The notes under the pieces were generated by a model. It saw nothing but the letters and a program-made list of their open reading frames with translations. It was not told where the DNA came from and searched no databases. DNA of 20,798 nt from contig JBGUPJ010000033.1 of assembly GCA_045130235.1 (NCBI GenBank), positions 1 to 20,798 of the forward strand, read 5' to 3'. This document shows positions 14,193-20,798 of this stretch, in pieces. The position numbers and the translations under genes are program-made. This DNA is from UBA1756 sp045130235 (GTDB lineage: Bacteria; Bacteroidota; Bacteroidia; Bacteroidales; WCHB1-69). Every line of letters begins with the position of its first letter. Position 1 is the first letter of the stretch.

Positions 14193-15833
14193 TTATTTCT
14201 TGATGATTTTGACCGTCTCAACTGTGCCGTCGCCGCTGCATTTCACAAAGTAAACCCCATTGGTGAGTTGCGAAATGTTGAGGTGAAGCTCACCATTCAC
14301 TATCGGCTCGCAGATGACCGTCTGTCCGAGGGTGTTCACCACCGTGCAGAGGTCGAAGTTTTCAGCTTTCACATTCAGTGTCTCTGTGGCAGGGTTGGGA
14401 TAAACGGAAATGCCATGGTTCGAAGTGCTCTCGTCAATTCCAAGACCCTCCTCGATGCGGATGTCATCAATCATCAGAGCGTAGGAAGTTTCAACAGCGG
14501 CGGTATTGGTGTTGTGTACGAAGGTGAAATAGACATTCTGGCCGGGGTAAAGGTCCACGTTGATAACTCTCTGTTCAAAGGTGGCAGAAGTCACGGTTTC
14601 GCTGAAAATCTGAGTGCCGCCGTCAGTACCGGGATTGGGCGACATCCATACTTCGTAACTGTTGTCGGGGAAATCCTCATCGTAGGCGGCTACCCACCAG
14701 CTGAGGTGGATGGCATCGTTCGGAATGGCGATGAGCGGCGTAATCAGCCAGTCGTTCGGGGTGAGGTCTTCCCACTCCTCCTCATCATACGAGTACGAAA
14801 GGTAGTAGCCGTCGCTCTCGTGACCAAAACCGTCGTTCATCCACATCCAGTTGTAGCCGTCATGGTCCACATCCTGACGCGTCCAGCAGGGAGTGATTTC
14901 ATCTTCAAAATCTTCATAGAAAGGAAGTTGAAGGACCTCGTTGCAGTCAATGCCTTCGCCGCTCACTGCGAAAGTGGTGGTGAGGGTGCCATTGGTGAGC
15001 GTGATGGTGCCAGTGTGACTGCCCGTTGTGGTCGGTTCAAATCGCACAAACAGTGAAGTGGCAGCGTTGGAGGTCAACGACTGCGATGTGCCGAAAGTGT
15101 TGTTGTTGATGGAAATGGAGAAGGGAGCCTCGCAGCTCACGCTGATGGTACCGCTGAGCAGGGCCGAAATGACCGATACCCGCTGTGCCGGCGACTGGGT
15201 GTTGAGCTCCACTGTGCCAAAATCGATGGCGTTGGGGGTGGTGACAATGGAGGGATTCTCGAAATAGAAAACGGAGATGTCATCCAATTTCATGATAAAC
15301 TCATCGCTGCAGTTGGTATGGATGAAGGCGATGTGGATGGTCTGACCGATATAGCTGCTGAGGTCCACGTGGTGTTGCGCCCACTCGTCGGTGGATAGGA
15401 TTTCGGCATATACCGCGCTGCTGGTAAAGTCGCTGACGGCATTGCCTGTAGTGGAGATGCGCACCTCGTAGTAATCGGCCGGGTAGTCCGGGTCTTGAGC
15501 GGCCACCCACCAGGAGAGCATCGGCATGTTGGCGGCGGTCAGGTTTGCGGGAATGGTGATGGCTGGGGTGATGAGGTAGTTGTCGGGCTCCAGCGCCTCC
15601 TCTTCCTCATAGTCGTACGACGCTGATGCGATGCAGCCGTTGCCCGTGTGCGTGTCGATAAGGTCTTCGTCGGCCGTCAGCACCTCCCACGAGAAACCGT
15701 CCCCGTCGTGGTCTATGTTGTTCCATGTGGAGGGAAGCCCGTTCTCAAAGCCTTCATTGAAGAGAAGGGTTTGGGCTTTCGATGCCATTAGAGTGGTTGT
15801 GAAAAGAGCGACAAAGAATAGGATTTTTTTCAT
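14193..15833 (-). CDS. T9SS-secreted protein with two cleaved-adhesin (choice-of-anchor J) domains
   Basis: A 546-residue secreted protein with a signal peptide cut near residue 20 (MKKILFFVALFTTTLMASKAQ). Residues about 24-190 form a cleaved-adhesin domain like those of gingipain and HagA: NEGFENGLPSTWNNIDHDGDGFSW, a Ca-binding style DHDGDG loop, and LDDISVFY at the end. Residues about 195-293 are an ASH or choice-of-anchor D-like beta domain (AIDFGTVELNTQ, VRFEPTTTGSHTGTITL). Residues about 300-455 repeat the adhesin domain (YEDFEDEITPCWTRQDVDHDGYNW, MIDDIRIEEG). Residues about 470-546 are a T9SS type A sorting domain (SVYPNPATETLNV, TNGVYFVK). It has no visible catalytic domain, so an adhesin or matrix-binding role is inferred. 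It is the first gene of a minus-strand trio and diverges from the DUF389 gene. Confidence 0.9.
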   Translation of the reverse strand: MKKILFFVALFTTTLMASKAQTLLFNEGFENGLPSTWNNIDHDGDGFSWEVLTADEDLIDTHTGNGCIASASYDYEEEEALEPDNYLITPAITIPANLTAANMPMLSWWVAAQDPDYPADYYEVRISTTGNAVSDFTSSAVYAEILSTDEWAQHHVDLSSYIGQTIHIAFIHTNCSDEFIMKLDDISVFYFENPSIVTTPNAIDFGTVELNTQSPAQRVSVISALLSGTISVSCEAPFSISINNNTFGTSQSLTSNAATSLFVRFEPTTTGSHTGTITLTNGTLTTTFAVSGEGIDCNEVLQLPFYEDFEDEITPCWTRQDVDHDGYNWMWMNDGFGHESDGYYLSYSYDEEEWEDLTPNDWLITPLIAIPNDAIHLSWWVAAYDEDFPDNSYEVWMSPNPGTDGGTQIFSETVTSATFEQRVINVDLYPGQNVYFTFVHNTNTAAVETSYALMIDDIRIEEGLGIDESTSNHGISVYPNPATETLNVKAENFDLCTVVNTLGQTVICEPIVNGELHLNISQLTNGVYFVKCSGDGTVETVKIIKK

Positions 15834-15900
15834 GATTGATTTGATTTAGAAAAAGTTAGAATATGAATATGTTTTTTTATTGATTTCTGTAAAAACTTTG

Positions 15901-15908
15901 CAAAAGTA
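15901..15908 (-). promoter_or_regulatory. -7 promoter box of the adhesin-DUF2147-YkuD operon
   Basis: The minus strand reads TACTTTTG here, followed by CAA. It lies 68 bases upstream of the ATG at 15833 and 56 bases from the divergent box at 15964-15971. Confidence 0.65.
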
Positions 15909-15963
15909 AGCATTTTTTTTCGATAGCTATGGAATGCGAAAAGTTTTATTGGCGAAATTTCTG

Positions 15964-15971
15964 TACTTTTG
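15964..15971 (+). promoter_or_regulatory. -7 promoter box of the DUF389 gene
   Basis: TACTTTTG followed by CAG, 28 bases before the ATG at 16000. No strong -33 element is seen at the expected distance. Confidence 0.65.
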
Positions 15972-15999
15972 CAGGTCAAATTTTTTAATATCATAATTG

Positions 16000-17430
16000 A
16001 TGTTTACTGCAGAAAATCAGAATGGTCAACAAGATAATCATTCAACGGAAAGTCCGAAAAATCAGCGAGGTAGTGATTTTTTGGAAAAGCTGAAGTCTTT
16101 CATGCGGGATGTGAAAGCTATTTTTCTTCTCCACGACAATACCGATGTGGAGGCGACGATGGCCTCCATCCATAAGTCAGTGGAATTTAGGGGAATCAAC
16201 GTGTGGCTGCTCGGTTTCGCGGTCATCATCGCTTCTGTCGGACTGAATGTGAACTCCACAGCCGTCATCATCGGTGCCATGCTCATCTCCCCGCTGATGG
16301 GGCCGATTAACGGCGTGGGCCTCGCAGTGGGCACCTACGATATGGAACTCTTGCGCCGGTCTATCCGCAACTTGCTGCTCATGGTGGGTATCAGTTTGGT
16401 GGCCTCCACGCTCTATTTCCTGCTGTCGCCGCTCGGCGAGGCGCAGTCGGAGCTGTTGGCCCGCACACGCCCCACCATCTTCGATGTGATCATCGCCACT
16501 TTCGGCGGACTGGCCGGCATCGTGGCCGCTTCCCGCAAGGATCTGCCTTTTACAGTGGTTTCGGGCGTGGCCATCGCCACCGCCTTGATGCCGCCGCTCT
16601 GTACCGCCGGCTACGGAATCGCCACATGGCAGCTTTCCTACGCCTTCGGCGCTTTCTACCTCTTCTTTATCAACTCCTTCTTCATCGCACTCGCCACCTT
16701 CGTCATGGTGCGATATCTCCATTTCCCCCAGCATAAGTTTGTGGATGCTCGCCGCGAAAAGCTGGTGAAAAGAGTGGTTATCGTCCTCGCCATCCTGGTG
16801 GTCATCCCCAGCCTCTTCACCGCCGTCAATGTGGTTCGTGAATCGATGTTCAACAGTAGGGTTAACAAGTTCGTCTCCGACATCCGAGCAGGCAAACATC
16901 TCGACGCCAACCGTCAGCTCGTGAATGTTGAGAAGTCTTTTGCCAGCTCTAAACCTACCGTCACCCTAACAATAGTGGGCGATGAGGTTCCGTACGCTTT
17001 GACCGATTCCCTGCAAACGATTATGGAAGATGACTATGGCTTGAGTAATGCTAAACTGAAAATCAAGCAGATGGGCTCTTCGTTCAATCCTGTATTGCAG
17101 GCCGGCCAGCTGGGAAAAATGATTTCCGAACGTGATGAAACTATTAAAAAGAAAGACCAGGAAATCGCAGCACTCTCGGGTGACGCTGAAAACAATAAGA
17201 CCATTTCTCAACGCGTTGGCGACCGCTATGCCGAAAGTATTGTCTCTATAGCCGTGTGTAATCTTTCTGATTATCAGACTAAAAACAAAAATAATTCTTC
17301 GTATAGTGCCGTGGTGGTCACATGGAAAGATGATGCCGACCGGGAAGCTGTCCAGGAAAAACTGCAAGACGACGTCGCCCTAATGCTCGACGTGCCCCTC
17401 AACAAAGTACGAATCCTCTCAACCAACTAG
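16000..17430 (+). CDS. DUF389-family integral membrane protein
   Basis: A 476-residue membrane protein. The ATG at 16000 is preferred to the TTG at 15997. An N-terminal cytoplasmic part of about 65 residues leads into the DUF389 (uncharacterised hydrophobic domain) core: INVWLLGFAVIIASVGLNVNS, then TAVIIGAMLISPLMGPINGVG near 88-106 and GVAIATALMPPLCTAGYG near 189-206. About seven membrane segments lie between residues 67 and 276. The last 200 residues are soluble, with a short coiled coil (SERDETIKKKDQEIAAL) near 379-395 and a terminal alpha-beta part. The family has no proven function; a transport role is sometimes suggested. It is followed after 34 bases by xseA and diverges from the adhesin operon. 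Confidence 0.88.
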   Translation: MFTAENQNGQQDNHSTESPKNQRGSDFLEKLKSFMRDVKAIFLLHDNTDVEATMASIHKSVEFRGINVWLLGFAVIIASVGLNVNSTAVIIGAMLISPLMGPINGVGLAVGTYDMELLRRSIRNLLLMVGISLVASTLYFLLSPLGEAQSELLARTRPTIFDVIIATFGGLAGIVAASRKDLPFTVVSGVAIATALMPPLCTAGYGIATWQLSYAFGAFYLFFINSFFIALATFVMVRYLHFPQHKFVDARREKLVKRVVIVLAILVVIPSLFTAVNVVRESMFNSRVNKFVSDIRAGKHLDANRQLVNVEKSFASSKPTVTLTIVGDEVPYALTDSLQTIMEDDYGLSNAKLKIKQMGSSFNPVLQAGQLGKMISERDETIKKKDQEIAALSGDAENNKTISQRVGDRYAESIVSIAVCNLSDYQTKNKNNSSYSAVVVTWKDDADREAVQEKLQDDVALMLDVPLNKVRILSTN

Positions 17431-17464
17431 TCCCTTCATCCTTTCATCCCTTCATCCTCCTCAC
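17431..17464 (+). repeat. Imperfect CTTCATCC tandem repeat between two genes
   Basis: The 34-base spacer before xseA is almost entirely CCTTCATC, CTTTCATC and CCTTCATC units with an 8 to 9 base period. It is pyrimidine-rich and has no Shine-Dalgarno sequence. Confidence 0.7.
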
Positions 17465-18709
17465 ATGCCCACTTTCAACGACAAACCCATCTACACCCTT
17501 ACGCAGGTCGGACAAAGCATCCAGTCGATGATTGAACGTACCTACAAACATCCTTACTATGTTCAGGCTGAGATGATTAAGCTGAACCGTTATCCCCGTA
17601 GTGGCCACTGCTTTCCAGAGCTGGTGGAAAAGGAGGAGAACAAGGTGAAAGCGCAGATGCGAGCGGTGATTTGGCGAAATGATTTTGAACGTATCAACGA
17701 TAACTTCCAGCGTATCACAGGCGAGCCGCTCAAGGATGGCATCACCATCTTGTGTCTGGCTACCATTCAATATAGTCCGCAGTATGGTCTGGCGCTTTTC
17801 ATCCAGAATATTGAGCCGGCTTTCACTTTGGGTGAGATGGCCCGTAACCGGCTGCAAACCATAGCCCGACTGAAACAGGAGGGCGTTTTCGAGGCCAACA
17901 AGAAGCTAACGATGCCGCTGGTGCCGCAGCGCATTGCGGTCATCTCCATCGAAACCAGCAAGGGCTATAGCGATTTTATGGTGACTTTGCAAGGAAATAT
18001 GCAGGGTTATCATTTTGATACAGAATTATTTCCATCTCTTTTGCAGGGCGATAAAGCCGTGGATACCATGCTGCAACAGCTCGATCTGATTGAGAAACGT
18101 AAGGAGGAGTTCGATTGTGTGGCCATCATCCGAGGTGGGGGAGGAGATGTGGGACTCAGCTGCTACGACCAGTACGCGCTGGCCCATCGGGTGGCGACTT
18201 TTCCGCTGCCGGTGTTGTCGGGCATTGGGCATTCCACCAACGAAACCATCACCGAGAGCGTCTCTTTTGCCAATAAGATTACCCCTACCGAGGTGGCCTA
18301 TTACCTCATCAACCGTTTTGCGGAGTTTGAGCAGCGACTGGATGACTTGGGTGCCACGCTCGCACAGTCGGTGCGCTGGATGTTGGAACGCGAAAATGCG
18401 GCTTTGGCGCAGTGTGAGGCCGATTTCAAACTGTCGTTTCATCGTCGTTTGACAGCTGAAAACTTTGTCCTCGACAAGGCGCGGTCTGACATATATATAT
18501 ATAGTAAGCAGATTTTGGCGGTCGCGTCCACCCGGATTTCCCATTTTGAGGAGAAAATGCAGCTGCTCGATCCTGCCAACATCCTCCGTCGCGGGTTCAG
18601 TATCACGCAACATAACGGCAAGCCCGTCACTGATGCTTCGCAGCTGCCGGCGGGTTCGGAGATTGAAACCAAGCTGTATCAAGGAACCATACAGTCGGTG
18701 GTGAAGTAG
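17465..18709 (+). CDS. xseA: Exodeoxyribonuclease VII large subunit
   Basis: A 414-residue subunit of the single-strand-specific nuclease ExoVII, which cuts DNA ends into short oligonucleotides during repair. Residues about 8-110 are the OB-fold (YTLTQVGQSIQSMI, then AVIWRNDFERIN). The catalytic domain starts with LPLVPQRIAVISIETSKGYSDF in substance (about 155-171). Of the four residues needed in E. coli XseA (D155, R205, H238, D241), Asp170, Arg223 and His256 are present, but the last aligns with Asn259 in GIGHSTNET. The loop after Arg223 is RGGGGDVGL in place of RGGGSxEDL. A coiled-coil stretch (about 275-365) and a C-terminal segment starting at NILRRGFSIT follow. E. coli XseA has 456 residues. 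xseB is not found beside it. A run of AT dinucleotides lies at codons for IYIY near residue 344. Confidence 0.92.
   Translation: MPTFNDKPIYTLTQVGQSIQSMIERTYKHPYYVQAEMIKLNRYPRSGHCFPELVEKEENKVKAQMRAVIWRNDFERINDNFQRITGEPLKDGITILCLATIQYSPQYGLALFIQNIEPAFTLGEMARNRLQTIARLKQEGVFEANKKLTMPLVPQRIAVISIETSKGYSDFMVTLQGNMQGYHFDTELFPSLLQGDKAVDTMLQQLDLIEKRKEEFDCVAIIRGGGGDVGLSCYDQYALAHRVATFPLPVLSGIGHSTNETITESVSFANKITPTEVAYYLINRFAEFEQRLDDLGATLAQSVRWMLERENAALAQCEADFKLSFHRRLTAENFVLDKARSDIYIYSKQILAVASTRISHFEEKMQLLDPANILRRGFSITQHNGKPVTDASQLPAGSEIETKLYQGTIQSVVK
18491..18503 (+). repeat. AT dinucleotide run inside xseA
   Basis: Six and a half AT units at 18491-18503 encode the Ile-Tyr-Ile-Tyr stretch of XseA. Loss or gain of one unit would shift the frame about 70 codons before the end. 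Confidence 0.85.
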
Positions 18710-18725
18710 TATGTTTTTTTCGTTA

Positions 18726-18765
18726 AAATAAAAAATCCCGAAAGCGTCGCTTTCGGGATTTTTGT
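18726..18765. terminator. Bidirectional terminator between xseA and the convergent T9SS gene
   Basis: AAAAATCCCGAAAGC (18731-18745) pairs fully with GCTTTCGGGATTTTT (18749-18763) around a three-base loop. A-rich sequence before and T-rich sequence after give a U tract on both strands. It lies 22 bases after the xseA stop and 21 bases after the stop of the minus-strand gene. Confidence 0.94.
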
Positions 18766-18785
18766 TTCTGTAAAAGAATCAGCAA

Positions 18786-20165
18786 TTATCTCACGATGCT
18801 GACCTTGCTGGTGCCGATCTCGCTGCCGTTCACCACGCGCACAATGTACATGCCCTCGGGAAGAGCGCTGACATTGAGAGTTTCGTTGGCGTTAGCGGCC
18901 TCAACAGAGAGAACTTCCTGTCCTGCGATGTTGAAGACGGAAATCTGAGCGCCTGCCACATTCTCAACGGTGATGGCAGTGCTGGCCGGATTCGGGAATA
19001 CATTCACCGTGTTGTTGTAGGGCTGGATGCCATTATCATAATCAACGGTAATGCATTTGGTGTTGTTGTTCGTGTTGGGATCCGAGTAAAGCGGGTCATT
19101 CTCGAAGTTCGGGTTGATGCTCAAGCAGAGTTGGAGCGGCCAGGAAAGACCTTCAAACTCACCTTGGAATTCACCATATTCAAGACCTACGATGCCGAAG
19201 GGTCCCCAACGCCAGCCGTAGTTCACATCCAATGTGTCAACGTCGTACTGACCAACAGCCTGATTCTCCCAAATATAGATAGTGCCTAATTCCTGGTCAA
19301 TCAAGTACAGGTCCACGGTGCATTCGCTGACAGACTGGTCGATACCCATGTTGAAGACACCGCCATAGAAATAGATGGAGTCGGTGTAGCGGTCAACGGT
19401 GAGGGAGCCGATTGTATCAGGATAGGTCTGTTCATCCTGCGGGTCATAGATTTCAGCCTTCCAGTCGCATTTGTTGAGGTAAGCCTGACCGTCGTTGTAA
19501 TACACGGAGAGGTTCCACGGGTCGTGCTCGGCCACGTTGGCATTTTCGTATGCCCAAGCAGGATTGCCAGCGGTCCAGTAATAGTGGTGATAAGCGTTGG
19601 CATCATATTCCGGCCACATAGCGAAGTTGATGGCTGCACAGGCGGGATCGTCATCGCCGAGACCCATTGCGGACATGCCGTCGCAGTAAATGGCTACGCA
19701 CACGTTGTCGGTAGGATGAACAGTGAATGGCTGGTTGAGGGTCACAACTTGGATGCCAGCATCAGCACCTGCGCTTTCCGGATTGTAAATCTGCGTTTGT
19801 GCAATGGTACCGGGGTTGAAAGTCGTGCCGTTAACGGAGCACCCCGTGTAGATTCTGATCTGGAAGTTGACGTCCAGCGTGAATTCCGTGCCACTATAAT
19901 CGGTGATATTGGCACTCGGAATAGCGTAGAAACGCACCTGCTCCAAGGTTACGTCGGTACTGAAAGTGCCGGCGGGCATGTAAATCATGTACTCGCTTTC
20001 AGCTTGCTGTACATGTACGTAGCCGCTCTGGGTGTACCAGCCGTACCAGTCGCTGCGATCCATTTCCGGACCAGCGGGAACGCCTACTACTGAGTACTTG
20101 TTTCCTTGGGCAAACATCATGCTCACGCAGAGCATGGCCATCACAAAGGTAAAAATTCTTTTCAT
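18786..20165 (-). CDS. T9SS-secreted protein of unknown function
   Basis: A 459-residue secreted protein. The signal peptide (MKRIFTFVMAMLCVSMMFA) is probably cut before Gln20. The central 360 residues are rich in Asp, Asn, Tyr and Trp (SDWYGWYTQSGY, NAYHHYYWTAGNPAWAY, NYGWRWGPFG) and appear to be all-beta; I recognise no catalytic motif. Cysteines occur scattered through it and could form disulphides after secretion. Residues about 385-459 are a T9SS type A sorting domain (VNVFPNPASTAITV, FNIAGQEVLSV, LPEGMYIVRVVNG). The protein should be exported by Sec, cross the outer membrane by T9SS and be released or anchored. It is a single-gene unit with a -7 box at 20201-20208 and a shared terminator with xseA. 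A binding or structural role is a guess. Confidence 0.85.
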   Translation of the reverse strand: MKRIFTFVMAMLCVSMMFAQGNKYSVVGVPAGPEMDRSDWYGWYTQSGYVHVQQAESEYMIYMPAGTFSTDVTLEQVRFYAIPSANITDYSGTEFTLDVNFQIRIYTGCSVNGTTFNPGTIAQTQIYNPESAGADAGIQVVTLNQPFTVHPTDNVCVAIYCDGMSAMGLGDDDPACAAINFAMWPEYDANAYHHYYWTAGNPAWAYENANVAEHDPWNLSVYYNDGQAYLNKCDWKAEIYDPQDEQTYPDTIGSLTVDRYTDSIYFYGGVFNMGIDQSVSECTVDLYLIDQELGTIYIWENQAVGQYDVDTLDVNYGWRWGPFGIVGLEYGEFQGEFEGLSWPLQLCLSINPNFENDPLYSDPNTNNNTKCITVDYDNGIQPYNNTVNVFPNPASTAITVENVAGAQISVFNIAGQEVLSVEAANANETLNVSALPEGMYIVRVVNGSEIGTSKVSIVR

Positions 20166-20200
20166 AGTAATATGTTTTGGTGAATAAATTTTTAATGGTG

Positions 20201-20208
20201 CAAAAATA
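20201..20208 (-). promoter_or_regulatory. -7 promoter box of the T9SS protein gene
   Basis: The minus strand reads TATTTTTG here, followed by CAC, 36 bases before the ATG at 20165. No clear -33 element at the expected distance. Confidence 0.65.
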
Positions 20209-20334
20209 CGACTTTTTTTTGTAATTGGTATCCAAAAAAAATATAAATCTCATTATATAATATATGGTAATGAATTTCGGATGAGAAAATGAACCCATTG
20301 GGGGAGGCTCTAAAAAGCGTTTTTGCGCCCATTT

Positions 20335-20388
20335 CTCCGAAAAACTCCGAAATTGTCCCTCTTAGGGGGGCAAAAAACTCCGAAAATG
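20335..20388. repeat. CTCCGAAA direct repeats upstream of the rRNA operon
   Basis: CTCCGAAA occurs at 20335-20342, 20345-20352 and 20378-20385. The last two are part of a longer near-identical pair, AAAAACTCCGAAATTG (20340-20355) and AAAAACTCCGAAAATG (20373-20388). The pair AGGCTC (about 20305-20310) and GAGCCT (about 20388-20393) brackets the block as an inverted repeat. No ORF is supported in 20209-20724. Confidence 0.7.
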
Positions 20389-20437
20389 AGCCTATTTTTC
20401 CAATTTTTTTTGGGAAATAAGAGAAATTTTTAAAATT

Positions 20438-20460
20438 ATTTCATTGATAATCAATGAAAT
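20438..20460. promoter_or_regulatory. Perfect palindrome upstream of the rRNA promoter
   Basis: ATTTCATTGAT (20438-20448) and ATCAATGAAAT (20450-20460) are exact inverted copies around a single A. The centre lies 66 bases before the -7 box of the rRNA promoter. The shape suits a dimeric DNA-binding protein; there is no T tract to make it a terminator. Confidence 0.6.
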
Positions 20461-20493
20461 GAAATTTTTTTTGAAAAAATACGTAAATAGGTG

Positions 20494-20522
20494 TTGTATG
20501 AATGGAAAAAGCAGTATTTTTG
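20494..20522 (+). promoter_or_regulatory. rRNA operon promoter
   Basis: The -7 box TATTTTTG at 20515-20522 is followed by CAA, and TTG at 20494-20496 lies 18 bases upstream. Transcription would begin about 20530, giving a leader of roughly 195 bases before 16S. Confidence 0.75.
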
Positions 20523-20529
20523 CAATCCC

Positions 20530-20724
20530 GTTTTGCGCGTCACACGAACGGCGCGCCAGTAGGGAGACGCGCCCCAGTTAGAGGGGCGGAAGAGGCGAAG
20601 GGAAAACGGGAAATTGTTCTTTGAATGAATGGAATGATGTAGCAAACACTCAAGAGATTCTTTTGAGAGACTCAAGCGAAAAGACGAGGCCGGGACAGAC
20701 AAACAAAAAGTAAAGAGATTAATT
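20530..20724 (+). other. rRNA leader with GC-rich hairpins and a boxA-like site
   Basis: The leader has a GC-rich block; CGCCCC (20570-20575) pairs with GGGGCG (20583-20588). TGTTCTTTGA at 20615-20624 resembles the boxA antitermination element bound by NusB and S10. The rest is purine-rich and probably pairs with sequence beyond the 16S 3' end to form the processing stalk, which is outside the window. Confidence 0.65.

Positions 20725-20798
<74 letters not shown>

Noticed and set aside
14142..15056. 304-codon plus-strand frame over the adhesin gene
   Set aside because: Antisense to a gene with a signal peptide, adhesin domains and a sorting tail.
20451..20702. 83-codon minus-strand frame upstream of 16S
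   Set aside because: It covers the rRNA promoter and leader and shows no family features.

Overview
This window looks like a chromosomal segment from an uncultured or little-known member of the Bacteroidales (phylum Bacteroidota). Three secreted proteins end in the Bacteroidota-specific type IX secretion (T9SS) type A sorting domain. Almost every transcription unit is preceded by the Bacteroidota -7 promoter box TAnnTTTG, here nearly always in the form TAnTTTTGC. No gene has a clear Shine-Dalgarno sequence. There are also a FISUMP-domain lipoprotein and a short Bacteroidota-type AMP nucleosidase. The window ends 74 bases into a 16S rRNA gene, which is a common place for a contig to stop.

Layout. 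(1) 1-369 is the tail of an unrecognised gene, followed by a 250-base spacer with heptamer repeats. (2) 622-2709 is a secreted C10 cysteine peptidase with a Spi propeptide, two CUB domains and a T9SS tail. (3) 2832-11802 is a tightly packed plus-strand run: aquaporin Z, tsaB, a tandem universal stress protein, a TMTC-like membrane glycosyltransferase with TPRs, AMP nucleosidase, a CLC chloride transporter with CBS domains, and recQ. Gaps are 39 bases or less and only one promoter is visible, so it is probably one operon. (4) 11848-11985 is a self-contained tRNA-Val(GAC) unit with promoter and terminator. (5) 12022-12140 is a cluster of three inverted repeats next to a minus-strand FISUMP lipoprotein (12188-12961). 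(6) 13137-15833 on the minus strand is a probable three-gene operon: T9SS cleaved-adhesin protein, DUF2147 protein, L,D-transpeptidase-like protein, closed by a strong terminator. (7) Divergently, 16000-18709 holds a DUF389 membrane protein and xseA, ending at a bidirectional terminator shared with the convergent T9SS protein gene at 18786-20165. (8) 20166-20724 is non-coding and holds an rRNA promoter region with a perfect palindrome, CTCCGAAA repeats and a boxA-like antitermination site.

How it fits together. The large plus-strand run mixes housekeeping (tRNA t6A modification, DNA repair) with functions that suit osmotic, ionic or energy stress: water channel, chloride transporter, universal stress protein, AMP breakdown. 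The minus-strand genes are mostly envelope or secreted proteins. I see no CRISPR array, phage, transposase or obvious defence island. The points most worth a second look are the structured cluster at 12022-12140, the altered active-site or selectivity residues in the L,D-transpeptidase, XseA and CLC proteins, the TMTC-like glycosyltransferase inside a housekeeping operon, and the upstream architecture of the rRNA operon.
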